A stretch of DNA of 64,000 nt from Stromatinia cepivora (taxonomy: Eukaryota; Ascomycota; Leotiomycetes; Helotiales; Sclerotiniaceae), in NCBI GenBank assembly GCA_014898415.1, contig RCTD01000004.1, positions 619,001 to 683,000 on the forward strand, read 5' to 3'. Within the stretch, counting starts at the first letter, position 1. Each line of letters starts with the position of its first letter. The position numbers and the translations under genes were made by a program. The notes beneath the pieces were generated by a model that saw only the letters and a program-made list of their open reading frames with translations, did not search any database and was not told the origin of the DNA. Shown piece by piece: positions 1 through 12,091 of the stretch.

Positions 1-1221
1 TTTTTATTTTTGAGGGATTGTGTTATAGTTATGAGGATGGGATGATGGGATGATAGGATAGGATGGGAGAGTTTGGGAGATGTGGTTTTTATTTTGGGTG
101 TGGCCAATTGATGAGTTGTGAGAGCAGGTACTTGTGGTGAATTTGAGTTCGTAGTCATGAAGTGAATTCGTCTATTTCTGGGTGTGCTGTGTCCATAAGG
201 AACTCTTGTGCTGTATGTTGGGATTTGTAGTCATCGAGAAAGTGTACTTTGGACTTTAAAGGGGGTAGCTGCATTCCTTTTTCGGTTTTATGTTCAGCAT
301 GACGATGATCTAATATTGTTATTGGCGCTGGCTGGATAGCGTAGACTTTATCACCGTCCAATTTGAGCGCTGTATCGAATATTCTCTGGATATTCGAGAA
401 TAGTTTCTTCAACAAGTTTGTTTACAAACTAACTGATACTAATACTGCATTAACTCGCAAGTCATCTTGGTGTCGAATCTTCGTGGCTTTAAAATAGTTG
501 GATATAAAAAAGTTGAAGTTTGGAGTTGTGATGGTGGATTGGTTCATGAATTGGGCACATCTTTAGTAGAACAGAAAGAATAATGGCTTGTCACTGTGTA
601 GACCACGATGAATATGTCGTCGACGGGGTTCGAGTTGCTTTTTATTTTTATAGAGTAGGCTAACAACAGCAGGAGCCGGCACTGAAGTGTCGTTTACTCC
701 AAACTATGTATATAGAAAGAAGTTGGCCGATAAAGTAAGGCGTAGACGATTCGTTCTTCTCCTTCTATCATAGAGTGCTCTGATTAAATGCTAATGTGTA
801 CTGCTATCAGAAAACCTAAATTTATTCTGAGCAACACCCACCTATTGGTGTCGTTAATCGTGAAGTGAATGACGATATCATCATTATACATCGGGCCTGC
901 AGCAAATCTCGTGTAACCTCATCTTGCGAGATGATTAATGGTTACATGGCATTCGGCCAATAGCAATACGTATGTAATCTATTCCTTGTCAACAGCCTCA
1001 CTTGAACCTATCTCCAGTCACATCATGGTAGCCATGACCACTACGCAGTGTAGCCTTCATCACTTGAGCACCATTTCTCGCTAGCTCCGACCGATCACAC
1101 GCCATTCGGAGATGAACCGAATGTCAGGCAGATGGATTAAGGCTTCTTGGTTGCTAGGCTTTCCGTCTTTTGAATGGTGAGCCATCAACTCACATCGTCT
1201 CAAGGCATTATCACCTATTGC
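1..1221. other. Intergenic, left edge
   Basis: No gene recognised. Bases 1-130 are G/T-rich on the plus strand with short GGATGGGAT-type repeats. An 86-codon open frame on the minus strand at 155-415 begins with TTG, has an in-frame TAA just upstream and no obvious splice acceptor, so I do not call it a gene. The rest is plain mixed sequence up to the target site of the hAT-like element. Confidence 0.5.
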
Positions 1222-1772
1222 TAGGCTGCGCAACGGGTACCCATGGGGCGGGTAATGATCTCGATAAATAACCCGCAGATTATTTGTGACGGGGCGGATA
1301 ATTCAAAATTTGGGATGGGTAATCCACAGAGTGGATACAGATTATCCGTAAATATCCATCTATTCGTATATTGTATAATATTTCATAAAACTAATATAAT
1401 TTTATAATTAGTATAAAAATTAGTATAAATTTAAACTTGGATCATTTTTGGATTATAAAATGATCTAAGAATAGTTTCAAATTTAAACGAAAAGTAGATA
1501 ATCTATAGATAATCCGTGGATTATCTGTAAATAATCCATATACCTATAGATTATTTGCAAATTATCTATATATCCATGGATTACCTGTGGATAATCTATC
1601 TATCTATAAGTAGATGGGTTATCTGTAGATAATCTGTGGATTATCTATAACAGAGCGAGTAATTTTAAATCTGGATGGATAATCTGCGGGGTGGGTAGGA
1701 CCTTTGATGGGTATCCACGGGGCGGATTATCCGCGGATAATCTATGGGTACAGATAATTTTTGCGTAGCCTA
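1222..1772. mobile_element. hAT-like MITE, 551 bp, with 8-bp target duplication
   Basis: Seen directly: the ends are a 12-bp terminal inverted repeat, TAGGCTGCGCAA on the left (1222-1233) and TTGCGTAGCCTA on the right (1761-1772), matching at 11 of 12. Immediately outside lies an exact 8-bp direct repeat CCTATTGC at 1214-1221 and 1773-1780. An 8-bp duplication and a TAGG start are typical of hAT superfamily elements. The interior has no coding frame; it is filled with many copies, in both orientations, of GGATAATC/GATTATCC-type motifs, with GC-rich versions near both ends and AT-rich decayed versions in the middle. Such subterminal motif arrays are where hAT transposases usually bind, so this is inferred to be a non-autonomous element mobilised in trans. 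Confidence 0.85.
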
Positions 1773-1780
1773 CCTATTGC

Positions 1781-2708
1781 TTTGACATTGGTCACTTCTT
1801 TAACAACAATTCTACAATTACCAGGTCCATAGAAGGCAACGCTCAAGACAATTTTCCACTGAATGTCTTGCAGAATATGACTCGTCACAAGGTAAGATTC
1901 ATGCACGAGATGTCTTTATGTATGCACTGGTTGAATGACTTGTTCAATGGTCCGTCATTGATTCCCTACTCGTCATATATAAGTGCAAACCTAGCAAGGT
2001 TCTCAGGGTTGAGAGAGGAAGAACCTGGTGAAAAACTTTGCTCATAGAAGCTGCTGAGTTACTGATCTTTACTATCGTACATGACATATTCTAGCCTACA
2101 ATACTTGATGGAGGAAAGATTGTGTAAGTCTTGTGTAGAGAGATTGAAATCGACAGTGTCCTGAGCTCGTGGAAAACTCGTGCCCACCGACCTTTTTTAA
2201 GGACATGTCGTTAGACATGGAAAGATAATTTGGATAAAATGCCACGAACATGAGAATGTGACACTATTGATTAAAGAAAATGTCGAGACACTTGTGGAAG
2301 GAGAAAGAGATGAACGATTGAAACAACGTTAGGCTATTACAGGTTGCTCCATGAGAAATTGAGAGGCCCGTGTTGCCGAATCTCACAAGGAATTTATGCC
2401 ACGCAAATGGGAGGTGGCACAGCTCTCAAAATCGCTCTCAGAAACCAATTTTATCTATCACCTGATCTTCCAAATCTCGAATACTGGCTTAGATATACAC
2501 ATACCTGATTTATAGATCCTTTGCACACACCTACACCTGCCAGAACCTTCTCCATTCTATAACTTGGGCCCAGATTGTGCCCGTTTCAACCATTGAAGAG
2601 TTCTCATTCGCTTGTACACCAAAATCCATATACCAAGACTTGCAACTTGCAGAACCGAATTTGCTATAGAGAGTTTAAAATTTACACCCTGCTCAGACGA
2701 CTCATTAG
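1781..2708. other. Intergenic
   Basis: No gene recognised. The only longer plus frame (2575-2787) overlaps the end of the minus-strand gene at 2709 and reads as a shadow. Confidence 0.5.
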
Positions 2709-3542
2709 CTACCTTATCTGGACAGCAATGCTGGATCTAAAACTTACACTTCTGTCACAAACATTCTTGAAACTGACCACATCATGAAACGTCGGTTGGA
2801 TTTTTTCTGCGAGTGGACTACAGGCCCATCCCCAAAGATCCTTTCCATTCTTAGCCACCCGATAAGCTATTGCAACCGCAACCCAAGTTGCAATATGAAT
2901 GCTTTCAGCTGCAATACCGAACTTTGTATTCATGCTGCTGATGGAATTTGCTGCTTTGGTGGATACAGAATAGGTGACAACCGAAATCAGACCAAGAATC
3001 GCTGTAATGATAGCTGTGATGAAAAGAAGAACGGCTGACCAGAGTTGTGTCTGAAGAGCCCAGGGGCCACGAGCCGGCGACCCAGGTGGAGTTCGAATAT
3101 CATTGCGGGTCTCGAGAAAGTTTAAGAGCGTTCTCCCTTCTTCCGTGGCTATGGCTATGGTCAAGCCAGTTGTGAGAACTCGAGAGATGAATCGAAGGAT
3201 ACGAATACGGCGTTTGAGCTTCTGCAAAACCAATCATATTAATTTATAAAACCAACCTATGGGATAAGTTCTGCTTACTCGATCTTGCTCTATAAGATTC
3301 TGATGAAGGAGGCTCGTGGGTTGTTCACTTGTTATAGGTGTATAAGAATTGTCTGGTGGTAGATAAGACTCTTCAGTTGATCGATTATAGTAATCGTTTG
3401 GAGGAGATGATGTGGGATAGTGAGGACTTGGGTTTCGTCCCGTTAACGGGTGTGATTCGCTATATTGTGGGGTTCCAGGAGTTAAAGGTGTTCCAGGTGA
3501 AAGTGGTGTTTGTGGGACTGCATCATAAGGCGACTTCAACAT
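2709..3542 (-). CDS. Conserved fungal four-helix-type membrane protein (function unknown)
   Basis: Two exons, 3542-3279 and 3221-2709, joined across a 57-nt intron (3222-3278, GTAAGC...TTTTGCAG) in phase 0, giving 258 residues. Residues 1-88 are a cytosolic-looking, proline/serine/threonine-rich head with repeated TPLSPGTP-like units. The second exon starts with a basic stretch (KLKRRIRIL) and then has three or four hydrophobic segments: a weak one after RFISRVL, a strong one starting LWSAVLLFITAI, and one around IHIATWVAVAIAY. This layout, a disordered N-terminus followed by a small helical bundle, is common in uncharacterised ascomycete membrane proteins that resemble the MARVEL fold; I infer plasma or endomembrane location. 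The start ATG is real and the frame closes with a stop at 2709. Function is not predictable from sequence. Confidence 0.75.
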
Positions 3543-6042
3543 TTTAAGAACTTGGAGTATTGTTTTCGAATTGCTTCTAATTCAAATTACGGAAGCTTGA
3601 CAAGATATCAACACTTTAACGTACAATGAGATGATATTCACTGAAGTTTATTAAGAGTTGTAGAGTGTGCAGAGTGTACTTTCATTTATATACTTGGCTG
3701 ATTTGGCACTAGGTGCTGTCAGCCATATGTGGTGTGCTATTCACTCCTTCAACAAAACCATGCAGAACGGAACTCGATGAATTCTCGAATACGGGGAAAA
3801 TATTGCCTTTCATTTCACTACCCTTGAAACACCCAATAACAACGTAAAATCAATGCTAAGAACATAATCCTTAGCAGTACCAAAAGCCAGCAGCCCAGGA
3901 CTTCCTCTGCATTTCGAACCATGAACAAACAATCGTCAGCCGCACAAGGAAAGTTGACAGGAAACAAGGAATCACATTTTAAAGCTGCACATCTATTTCG
4001 CTTGCGACGTTGCAAAAAAAGTTGTGGACCCAAATGGAAACTATTTATGCATAAGCATACCCATGCATTTTCCATTTTGGGACGAAAGTCCGAATTGGGG
4101 GCCAGGCCACCCCGAGACATTACAATATGAGGCTCATTAAATATAGAGATGGATTGGCATCAGCGCATAAGATTTGCCATGTGGCAAAGAAATTAATCAT
4201 CTGCATCTAGATGAATAAGCTTATTCCTCCCGCTGTCGCATTTCATCAGGGGTAGTGATGGTGGCATGGGACTCCATTTTTTTTACCATTCCAAGTAGAA
4301 TTGGTTTTGTGAATGTGCTCATTGATGTTTTCATACGGGAGATGATTAGATTCCAAACGACAATGCTCAAAGCTTGACTGGATGTATGTGAAATCCAGCA
4401 GACGACCACATCCCGATGGCTAGAGGCTCCCTAGACCTTCGGTCTAAAAGCTATGGGATGAAATCTCAATTATGTATTTCATGCAACCATTGGATCTAGT
4501 TATTTTTTCTCCCAAGCAAAATCTGAGGTTTGATGGCCTACGTGTCCTTTTGATGTTGAGATTAGGTTTGTTACCAGCACGACTAGTGTCTTTTCACGTC
4601 TCTTAATCTCGATGACGACACATTTATGATTTGGTCTGTAGATGGTTGAACTTTTATCAAAAGGTTGAGCCTTTCCAAAAAGTTGCTAACAAGCTTTTCT
4701 TGAACATTTATCGTAGAAATAAAGCTTTTGGTAAAGATGGCCATGCAGATATTAAAGCTTAATTCATGACCTGATGCTGCTAGGCCCCGGCGGACTCATA
4801 AGCTACAATAGCACCATTATCATTCACGAAAACTTTTGGATTTCATATTATCTCATTATTCTAAATTGAAATACCTAAATACCTGCCACGAAAATAAAAA
4901 CTTCCAGAGATACACGAAACTATGTCGATGTTCATGGAAACTCCACCCAACCTCGAGAGTTTGGGAAGAAAAGCTCAACCACTTATCCATATTTGAACGC
5001 AAGAAGCCGGAAGAGAAAATGGAGAAAAAAAATCAGAAGTACGTAAATGTTGTGCCTTGGTTATGCGGTATTCAAATGTATCCCAACGCTAATCCCACAG
5101 AAGGATCATCTAGTAGTTCACAAGCATGATAAAACGGCTGCATTAGTTAACTTCAATGACGCGTTGCCACAAGAGCTCTGGCTAAAGATATTCAATCTGG
5201 GGCTCGCGCATTGTACGAATCTAAATTGGAAGGATGGAATAAAGAGTAAGAAGAGACTGGGATTGCGACATACCATCGTACATGATTCGCTTCATTCATC
5301 CTCTCGTTGCGACATATAATCTTGATTAAGTGGACAAAGCAGTGCCTCTGAATGTGATTTGGTTGGTCAATTGAAGTTAAAGACAACCGGAGTGAGGTGG
5401 AGATGAAATCAGACCTCATTCAGCAAAGTTTTCATGGAAAGGTCTCATAAAAGACGAAGTAAAAGCCTACATCTCCACGATTCAAGCATCATCTAAAACT
5501 TCCAATGGACACGATTAAACATGTCCAACTAAGACCCTTTACATACTTATATAAAGAGTAAAAGCTCACTCTAAATAAGGCTTTAATCATTTCTAGACTA
5601 ATGTGTTCAATGATCTGGACGTGTAGACTAGATGTGAAAGCTTTCTATATTTGGGAAGTTATAATTCAATATTTCACACAGATTCAATCTTTCAAATGAA
5701 TTTAATTTTTGAAATTATTTCAATCTTCAAGTCTTTCAACCTTGCAAACGAATTCAAAAATCAGACGCTTTACATTGTTCGACCACAGTCCGGACTATTG
5801 GATACCCTGGAAGTAATGTACTGGCATATAGACGCGCCTAAAGTCTCATTCTCAATGTGTACTAAAATTCACAGGTTCAGTATATCTCATTATCTCCGTA
5901 TGCTGATTCGCTCTGTTACGTTGCATCGCATAAACGAATGAACATATGAAGACCGACCTTCGTGACCCCGCCTCCACTTCCTTCCAAAAGAAACATATTT
6001 CTCACATATGATAAGAGACAATCCTCAACAATAGATCGCACA
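3543..6042. other. Intergenic, upstream of the P450 gene
   Basis: No complete gene seen. Around 5150-5235 on the plus strand a short stretch translates to an F-box-like LPQELWLKIF motif but has no coherent gene around it (possible relic). Bases about 5680-5820 carry a sequence that recurs, diverged, in the first intron of the P450 gene. Confidence 0.45.
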
Positions 6043-8186
6043 ATGTCTTTCAACCTCGAAGAGCTCAATTGGAAGATACTCGCGTTCATGATTATCGTGT
6101 TATGTGCAACGGTATTTGTAGACATTATTATTCAGGCTGTGAAGAACATTTGGTGGGATGACTTGTCCAAGTTCCCTGGTCCACGACTTGTAGCCATAAG
6201 CCCTTGGTACAAGACTTACCTTGAGGTATTTTGCGGTGTTTCATGGAATGAAAAGTTGAGGGAGTTGCATAAGAGATATGGTAGGTCTATTTCTGATCAT
6301 ACGGCCATGGTCTGAATTAGCGGATTAGACACAAGATTTCAATGTCTAAAAAGTTTAAAGTGTTTGAACATCAGTCAATATTCCAAATGATTTGAATATT
6401 TCAATTGGATTCAAGAATCCGAAGCTTCTCATTGTTGGACTGCAGTTTAGACTATTGGATACCCTGATCATGCTCATAGTAGTTGATGAAGCTAACGATG
6501 TTGGATATAGGGACCATAGTAAGGGTTGGACCAAATGAGGTAATGTTCCCTCTATCTCTTGATATGGAAATATAGAGTTTCATCATCTGAAATAGTTCTA
6601 ACGAATTCGAACTCCAGCTTCATTTTTCAAATCCCTCAGCATACCTCGAGATCTACAATAACAATAATCGCTGGGACAAAGAAGCCCGTGTCTACCAAAG
6701 TTTTGCAGCAGATCACGGATCCGTCAGTTTTCTCAAATATGAAGAAGCGAAACAACGGAGAGATACCATGTATCCTCTCTTTTCTCACCGCTCCATTTGT
6801 GAAATGCAAAATCTTGTTCAAAGCACGGTATGATACTCATTTTCACCGCGTACCATGGTTCTATGAGTTGAGGAATTAACACATTTTGTAGGTAGATCGC
6901 TTTTGTCAAGTTCTCACAGAAAACAATCTCTCTAACCAATCATCCGATATCTTCTTGGGTCTCCGTTGTTGGACTATAGATACTATAACCTCATTCTGTT
7001 TCGCTACATCCGTCGAGGCACTTTCCGCACCCAAATTCCGTGCGCCTGTCGTTCTCTCCATGGAAGACTCTCTTCCCAGCGTCATCACCTTCAGACATTT
7101 CCCTCTAATACGTGATATTATTACCGGCATGCCAGCATGGCTCTCAAGGAAAATATCACCTGTAACAGCTGGTTTGATAGACATGCAACAGATGTTCCGC
7201 TCTCAGGTCAACGATATAGTTGACCACCCGGAGAAACTACGTGAAGCACCTCATAAAACCATCTATCATGAATTGATGAATCCTTCGGCTAGTAAAGGGG
7301 TAGCAGTCACGGATAAATTGCACTTATACGAAGAGGCTCAGTCACTTATGTTTGCCGGTTCCGATACGGTTGGAAATGCGAGTATGTTGGGAATATATTA
7401 TTCTCTCGAAAATCCGGACATCGTTCGAAGATTGAAAGCAGAAATACTTAAAGTTTGGCCAAAGCTAGATGAGCCACCAAGATTTGAGACACTGGAAAAA
7501 TTGCCTTATCTTGTGAGTTTTTCTCGGTTTTCAGCACATATTTAGGGAGAAACTAATAGGCAACTAGACAGCAGTAATCAAAGAGTCTTTACGCATTGGA
7601 CCAGGTGGCGCAGCTATCGGCCTACCTCGCGTTGTACCCGCAGGTGGAGCAACAATATGTGGAAGGGAGGTACCCAAAGATGTTTGTGGTTGCCGAGCTC
7701 TCAATCCGATTTTATTACCATCTAACTTTGCCCAACAGACTATTGTATCCATAGCAGCTTCCTTTGTGCACTACTCTGAAGAAATCTTCGATTCTCCTGG
7801 ATCATTCAATCCAGACCGATGGCTCGGAGAGGATGGGCCAGCATTGGAGAAATGGCTAGTAGCTTTTAGTAAAGGGCCTCGAATGTGTTTGGGCCAGAAG
7901 TAGGTTATACAATCTTTTAGTTTATCTTCGAGGAATTTAGAATCGGTACTAACTTTGAATATAGCCTTGCTTATTGCGAGTTATATTTGGTATTCGCAGC
8001 GCTCTTTCGAAGATTCAATATGGAGCTCGATATGAATGGTGCAAAGTAAGCATCCAGCAACTTGATCTCATAGATATCCTACTAAAAGTCATCAATAGAT
8101 CAAAGGATCTCAAGTGGCGAGACTGTTTCGTTCCCCAATTTCTTGGTGATCATCTACGGGTATTCTGCAAACCAGTTGAGGCATAA
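6043..8186 (+). CDS. Cytochrome P450 monooxygenase, CYP58/trichodiene oxygenase-like
   Basis: Eight exons: 6043-6280, 6511-6539, 6618-6827, 6892-7512, 7568-7681, 7739-7899, 7965-8045 and 8099-8186, total 1542 nt, 513 residues, the normal length for a fungal microsomal P450. A membrane anchor occupies about residues 12-31, followed by the hinge FPGPR (44-48). Diagnostic motifs are all present: oxygen-binding AGSDT (314-318), K-helix ESLR (E372, R375), FNPDRW (427-432) and heme loop FSKGPRMCLG with the ligand Cys454. The catalytic parts are intact, so the gene looks functional. Sequence flavour (YGTIVRVGPNE, RRDTMYPLFS) resembles the trichodiene oxygenase/benzoate hydroxylase-like group, but substrate is unknown. 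The second ATG of the frame is chosen (6043, CACAATG). Intron 1 is long (230 nt) and holds a repeat; the 57-nt intron at 7682-7738 has no in-frame stop, so its retention would insert 19 residues. No biosynthetic genes adjoin. Confidence 0.92.
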
Positions 8187-8529
8187 GAGTTGATCCTCCT
8201 CCTCTTTTCTTAAACTCATCACCAGCAACACTATGTGATACAGTAATACCATACCAACAGCATTATCAACCAAGCGTCTCCGGGTCATTCCTTCGTATGT
8301 TCTTTTCCGTCTAAACATCTCAATTCCGTCATGTTTCGGGTACATGAATATGTCATACGCCGCGACGAACTAATGGAGCACGACATGGAACATCTGCCGA
8401 AAACCACGTTCTGGCCATCATAGCCAACAATCTAATTTCACTTTTATGTGGTGCTTCGTGTACCTTGGACATAATGATATGCTGTGCTTCACCATGTACT
8501 TCGGTTCATTATCGGAGATCTCAACAGAA
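8187..8529. other. Convergent 3' intergenic spacer
   Basis: 343 bases between the ends of two genes facing each other. They must hold both 3' untranslated regions; no further gene is visible. Confidence 0.6.
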
Positions 8530-11500
8530 TCAGACACCAGCACCATGACGCTTCTCCTTCCCCCATTTCCCCACAATCCGTTCATCCTCATCGATTCTTA
8601 ATTTTCCATCTTCCCCAATACCCATACTGTACAATTTCCCTCTCGCAATAACCCGTGCATCTCTATCTTCTCTCTCAAGTAAAGCTAATCCATCAACACT
8701 TCTCAATAAATTCGAATCATCCACTTCACCAGCTGGAGCTAGATATTCTAATCTTGCCGCAATTGTACAAGGTTTCCTGGGAAGACTTTTAACGTAATGC
8801 CTAGGTCGAAAGAGAAGTATGACAACACCAATAATCATGAGCGAAAGTATACCCATCGCGAGATAAAAACACGTTAGAAGCACTAAGCGCGTTTCTGTAT
8901 TACTGTATGGTATATTTGCTAGAGTTATGGGTAGGAATTCAGATAAGATGGAACAAAATGAAATCCAAGAGACGAGATAATGTTTTCGCCGGAGGGAAGG
9001 AATGAGGGCTGTGTAGGGGCTCATATGTACGGAAGGCAAGATGGAGTTTTGAGGCTTGGCGTTGCCGCGAAGAAGCTGGTGATAAGGATCCATTTTACGG
9101 AGATCTGAGTTTTAGTTATCAGCTACTGTCTACATTGAATAAATTAGATATTTTTAGGATTTGTAGACGAACCTTCGTCGATACGCGACCACAGAAGATT
9201 GGTACCCGTTCCTAGAGCCGTCATGAGAAATCGAACTCCGAAACCTTGCGAATTCATGAATCGATTAAATCCGGTATTTGCATCTGTTTGGTAATATACA
9301 GCTACCACACTGAGAATGCCGCATAACAGGCAAAGTCCGCCAAGGTGAATTAGTCGAATCTTAATTCCATTCCATACTTTTGACAAGAATGTCTTCTTCG
9401 AGCCATCTCGTCTCTTAGATCTCAAAAGAGCTGAATCCGGAGTTTTCCTAGCCATATCTGTTTTGACCGTCAAAAGTGATGTATAGCCTTGGACAGGAAT
9501 GTGACTCCTTCCTTCTTTTTGGCTCGCCTGGCCGTCGTTTATTGCCTGGAACGAGAGAGGAGTCTCGCGATACATGACAGCCAATCCGACCAAGCTCAAT
9601 GGCTCACTATATACTCCTGTATTTCGGCGCAATCCGGCAATCATCAAGAATAATACAAATAGTGCAACAGAGCCTAGTAATCCTTCAAGAACCCGCGCAA
9701 TATTCGGATAGATTCCCCAACTATCGCAGATGGTGAGACCAGTTCCTACACAATAGTTACTCTCAACTACAACCATGACCTGGGAAGCCAGTGGTGCGAC
9801 TACAAGCATAATAATTGATATTAGACTTGTCACGAAAACCGTAAAGTGTTTCCTGGAGATGGAGCTGAAAGGGATAATGAATATTAATGGACTCTCGTAG
9901 TCTAGATGTATGGCTTTAGACTCGGTCGAATGCGAGAAAGGTCTAAGTTGATAGAAAGGCTCCATGTATCGGACTGTGTTTTCCAAAACGCGCCATGGAA
10001 TTGCATAGAATATAGCCAAGAAAAGTGGTAGGAATGATGCTATTAGATATTGTCGATAGGTGATTTGATCAGGTGCAGTAACACTGCCATTACTATGGTA
10101 GATGAAAGTTCCACTTGAATTAGCACTTGTTGCTATCGGTTTGTTGATGATTGTATTGGAGCTAGTTGGGAAAATGGTACTTTGATAAACACTTTTGAAA
10201 GTTGATACGACGATCAAAATGCTTGAGTCGGTTGGATTTGTTTCAGTGGGTGCAATGGCTGGGTCGCTTGCTGTTGGTTCATTCTGAGACCGATTGCTTG
10301 TTGATGATACTGCACGCAGTAGAGATGATGATGTAATTGTAGTCAGCTCCACGTAGTTCCCATCAGAATTACGAGAAAATGATTTAAATGTGATTACTTC
10401 GACGAAGGTGCTATCCGGAACTTGTTGGTTAGACGTAAACGAGAGTGTGGTTACTTTATTTTCTGGGTCGGTAGGTGATGGTACTTTATTTTCAGTCGCG
10501 GGATTGGAAACAGTGATAGTCGAAATGTAGTCACTAGTGATAGGGACCACAATGGGCGTTGGCCCTGTATTTGTGATGGTGGGTTCAGAGACGGTGATGG
10601 TCGAAACATAGTCGCTGGTGATAGGTACCACAATTGGCGAAGGCGTTGTCATTTTAGAACCTATACAGTCGTAGAACCGGTTAATTAAAATAACACTTCT
10701 TAGAGTATTCCAAAAAGATGTCTCTGAGACTTACTTGGAATGATCATCCCAGGCGCACTGGTGCTATACGTGTACTCTTCTGTTGGCACTGAAGTCATCA
10801 TTAGTTCACTGACACAGTTGTTGAGGGAATTATAGAATTTGTTTCTAAGCAGTAGGAACATAAGAAAGCATACATGAGATGGTCGGACCTGGCGTCAAAT
10901 GTCTGCCATTCGTTGCCGCTGGAGCGGGTGGGCCTACAGGAGTAGATATATCGATATTCGTAGTCAGGTATGGAATACTGACGGCTGAAGCAAAAGTTCC
11001 CCCTGTACCAGGAGTCAAGTATGTGGCCTGGTATGATGTAGCGGTAGTTGTGCTAGGAGTCAAATATGTAGCACGAGGCAGAGTCGGTTCTGGTATTGTT
11101 GTTGGGATCTTTGGAGATGGATATGAAGACCCAGCAGCGGTCAGAATGGTGTTATCGGGGATAAATTCAATCGATGAAGCCATGGGAGCAAATGATGTAG
11201 ATTGAGAGGGAGATATTGCAGGGCTTTCCGAAGGTTCGGCGCTTGTTTCAATCGATGAGATGTCAGTTCCTCCAACAACCCCTTTCTTGAAATTTATTCG
11301 CATCTCTCCGATCTAACTTTGAACGAGTAACATTGACAAGCTCCTCCGCGGTAGATCCAAATCCGGAATGTTGTGGAATCACATGGCAGGAATATTCGAG
11401 CAGTGCGATGAGCAGTAATGTTATTATCAACAAGGTTACGAGAGTTTCCGTTCTTGTAGCGGGAGGCCTGTAGTATTTATTCTTGCCAGATAATGCTATG

Positions 11501-11593
11501 GAAGTCAGTATTGTACAAACTTCAATCTTGATTGCCATGCGTTAGATTATCAGAACACTGATACGTACGATGACTCTCCCTAAAGGGACGCAT
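8530..11593 (-). CDS. DUF3433 (PF11915-type) polytopic membrane protein
   Basis: I join four separate open frames into one gene of six or seven exons: 11593-11569, 11495-11338, 11285-10874, 10788-10735, 10660-9173 and 9104-8530 (2712 nt, 903 residues). All phases close. Three introns have good donors (GTACGT, GTATGC, GTAAGT) and acceptors; the 68-nt last intron has GTTCGT. The 52-nt intron 11286-11337 (GTCAAT...TTCAAG) has a poor donor and is the weak point. The protein has an N-terminal helix (near ETLVTLLIITLL), a long Thr/Ser/Pro linker with internal repeats (YLTPGT, and twice IVVPITSDY.STITVS), then two similar modules: one around YMEPFYQLRPFS and one around MDPYHQLLRG, each followed by paired membrane helices after RRKHYLV or RKHFTVF. 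Two such modules are the usual DUF3433 arrangement. Role unknown; a surface protein with a mucin-like linker is an inference. Confidence 0.85.
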
Positions 11594-12089
11594 TGTTGAT
11601 TTCTAGGCTATTAAAACACCGTGATGAAAAATTTGTATTGGATAGTAGGTAGCTAGCTTCCCATATACCCGTGAGCCGGATAGATAGGTCATTTAAAGAA
11701 GTAACTTGCGGTTCATTTTTAATTGGGGACAAATCGCCCACATTGACTTTTCGCAAATGAGGCTGATAATAAGAGGCCCAAGAAGGGCAGCAGATATTTT
11801 AATTCGAGAAACCTCAGCAGCATACTTGAGACACCGTCTGATCCAATGACCAGCATAACCATATCGCTTATGATTCCAAAAAAGGGTTTAACTTCGTCTT
11901 GTAGAACCCGGCGACATGGTTGAAGTTTGAATTCGTACTAGATGAGGCACGGCTGCTTCATGTTGTTCCTTACCAGACTTTAGAGGCTCATATTCTGGTT
12001 CCTGAATACTCAGCTGGGTTAAATTTGGAGTCTGCCCCTAGTACAGCCCCGATGACAGGCGCTCTTCCCCATTACAGTAACCGTGCATT
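11594..12089. other. Intergenic, promoter side of the DUF3433 gene
   Basis: No gene recognised. A 66-codon plus frame at 11920-12120 runs into the transposon and is not supported by anything else. Confidence 0.5.
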
Positions 12090-12091
12090 TA

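Noticed and set aside
155..415. 86-codon minus-strand frame
   Set aside because: Starts with TTG, has a TAA in frame just upstream and no convincing splice acceptor; no recognisable protein features.
10879..11205. 108-codon plus frame within the DUF3433 gene
   Set aside because: Antisense shadow of the Thr/Pro-rich linker; low-complexity coding on one strand opens the other.
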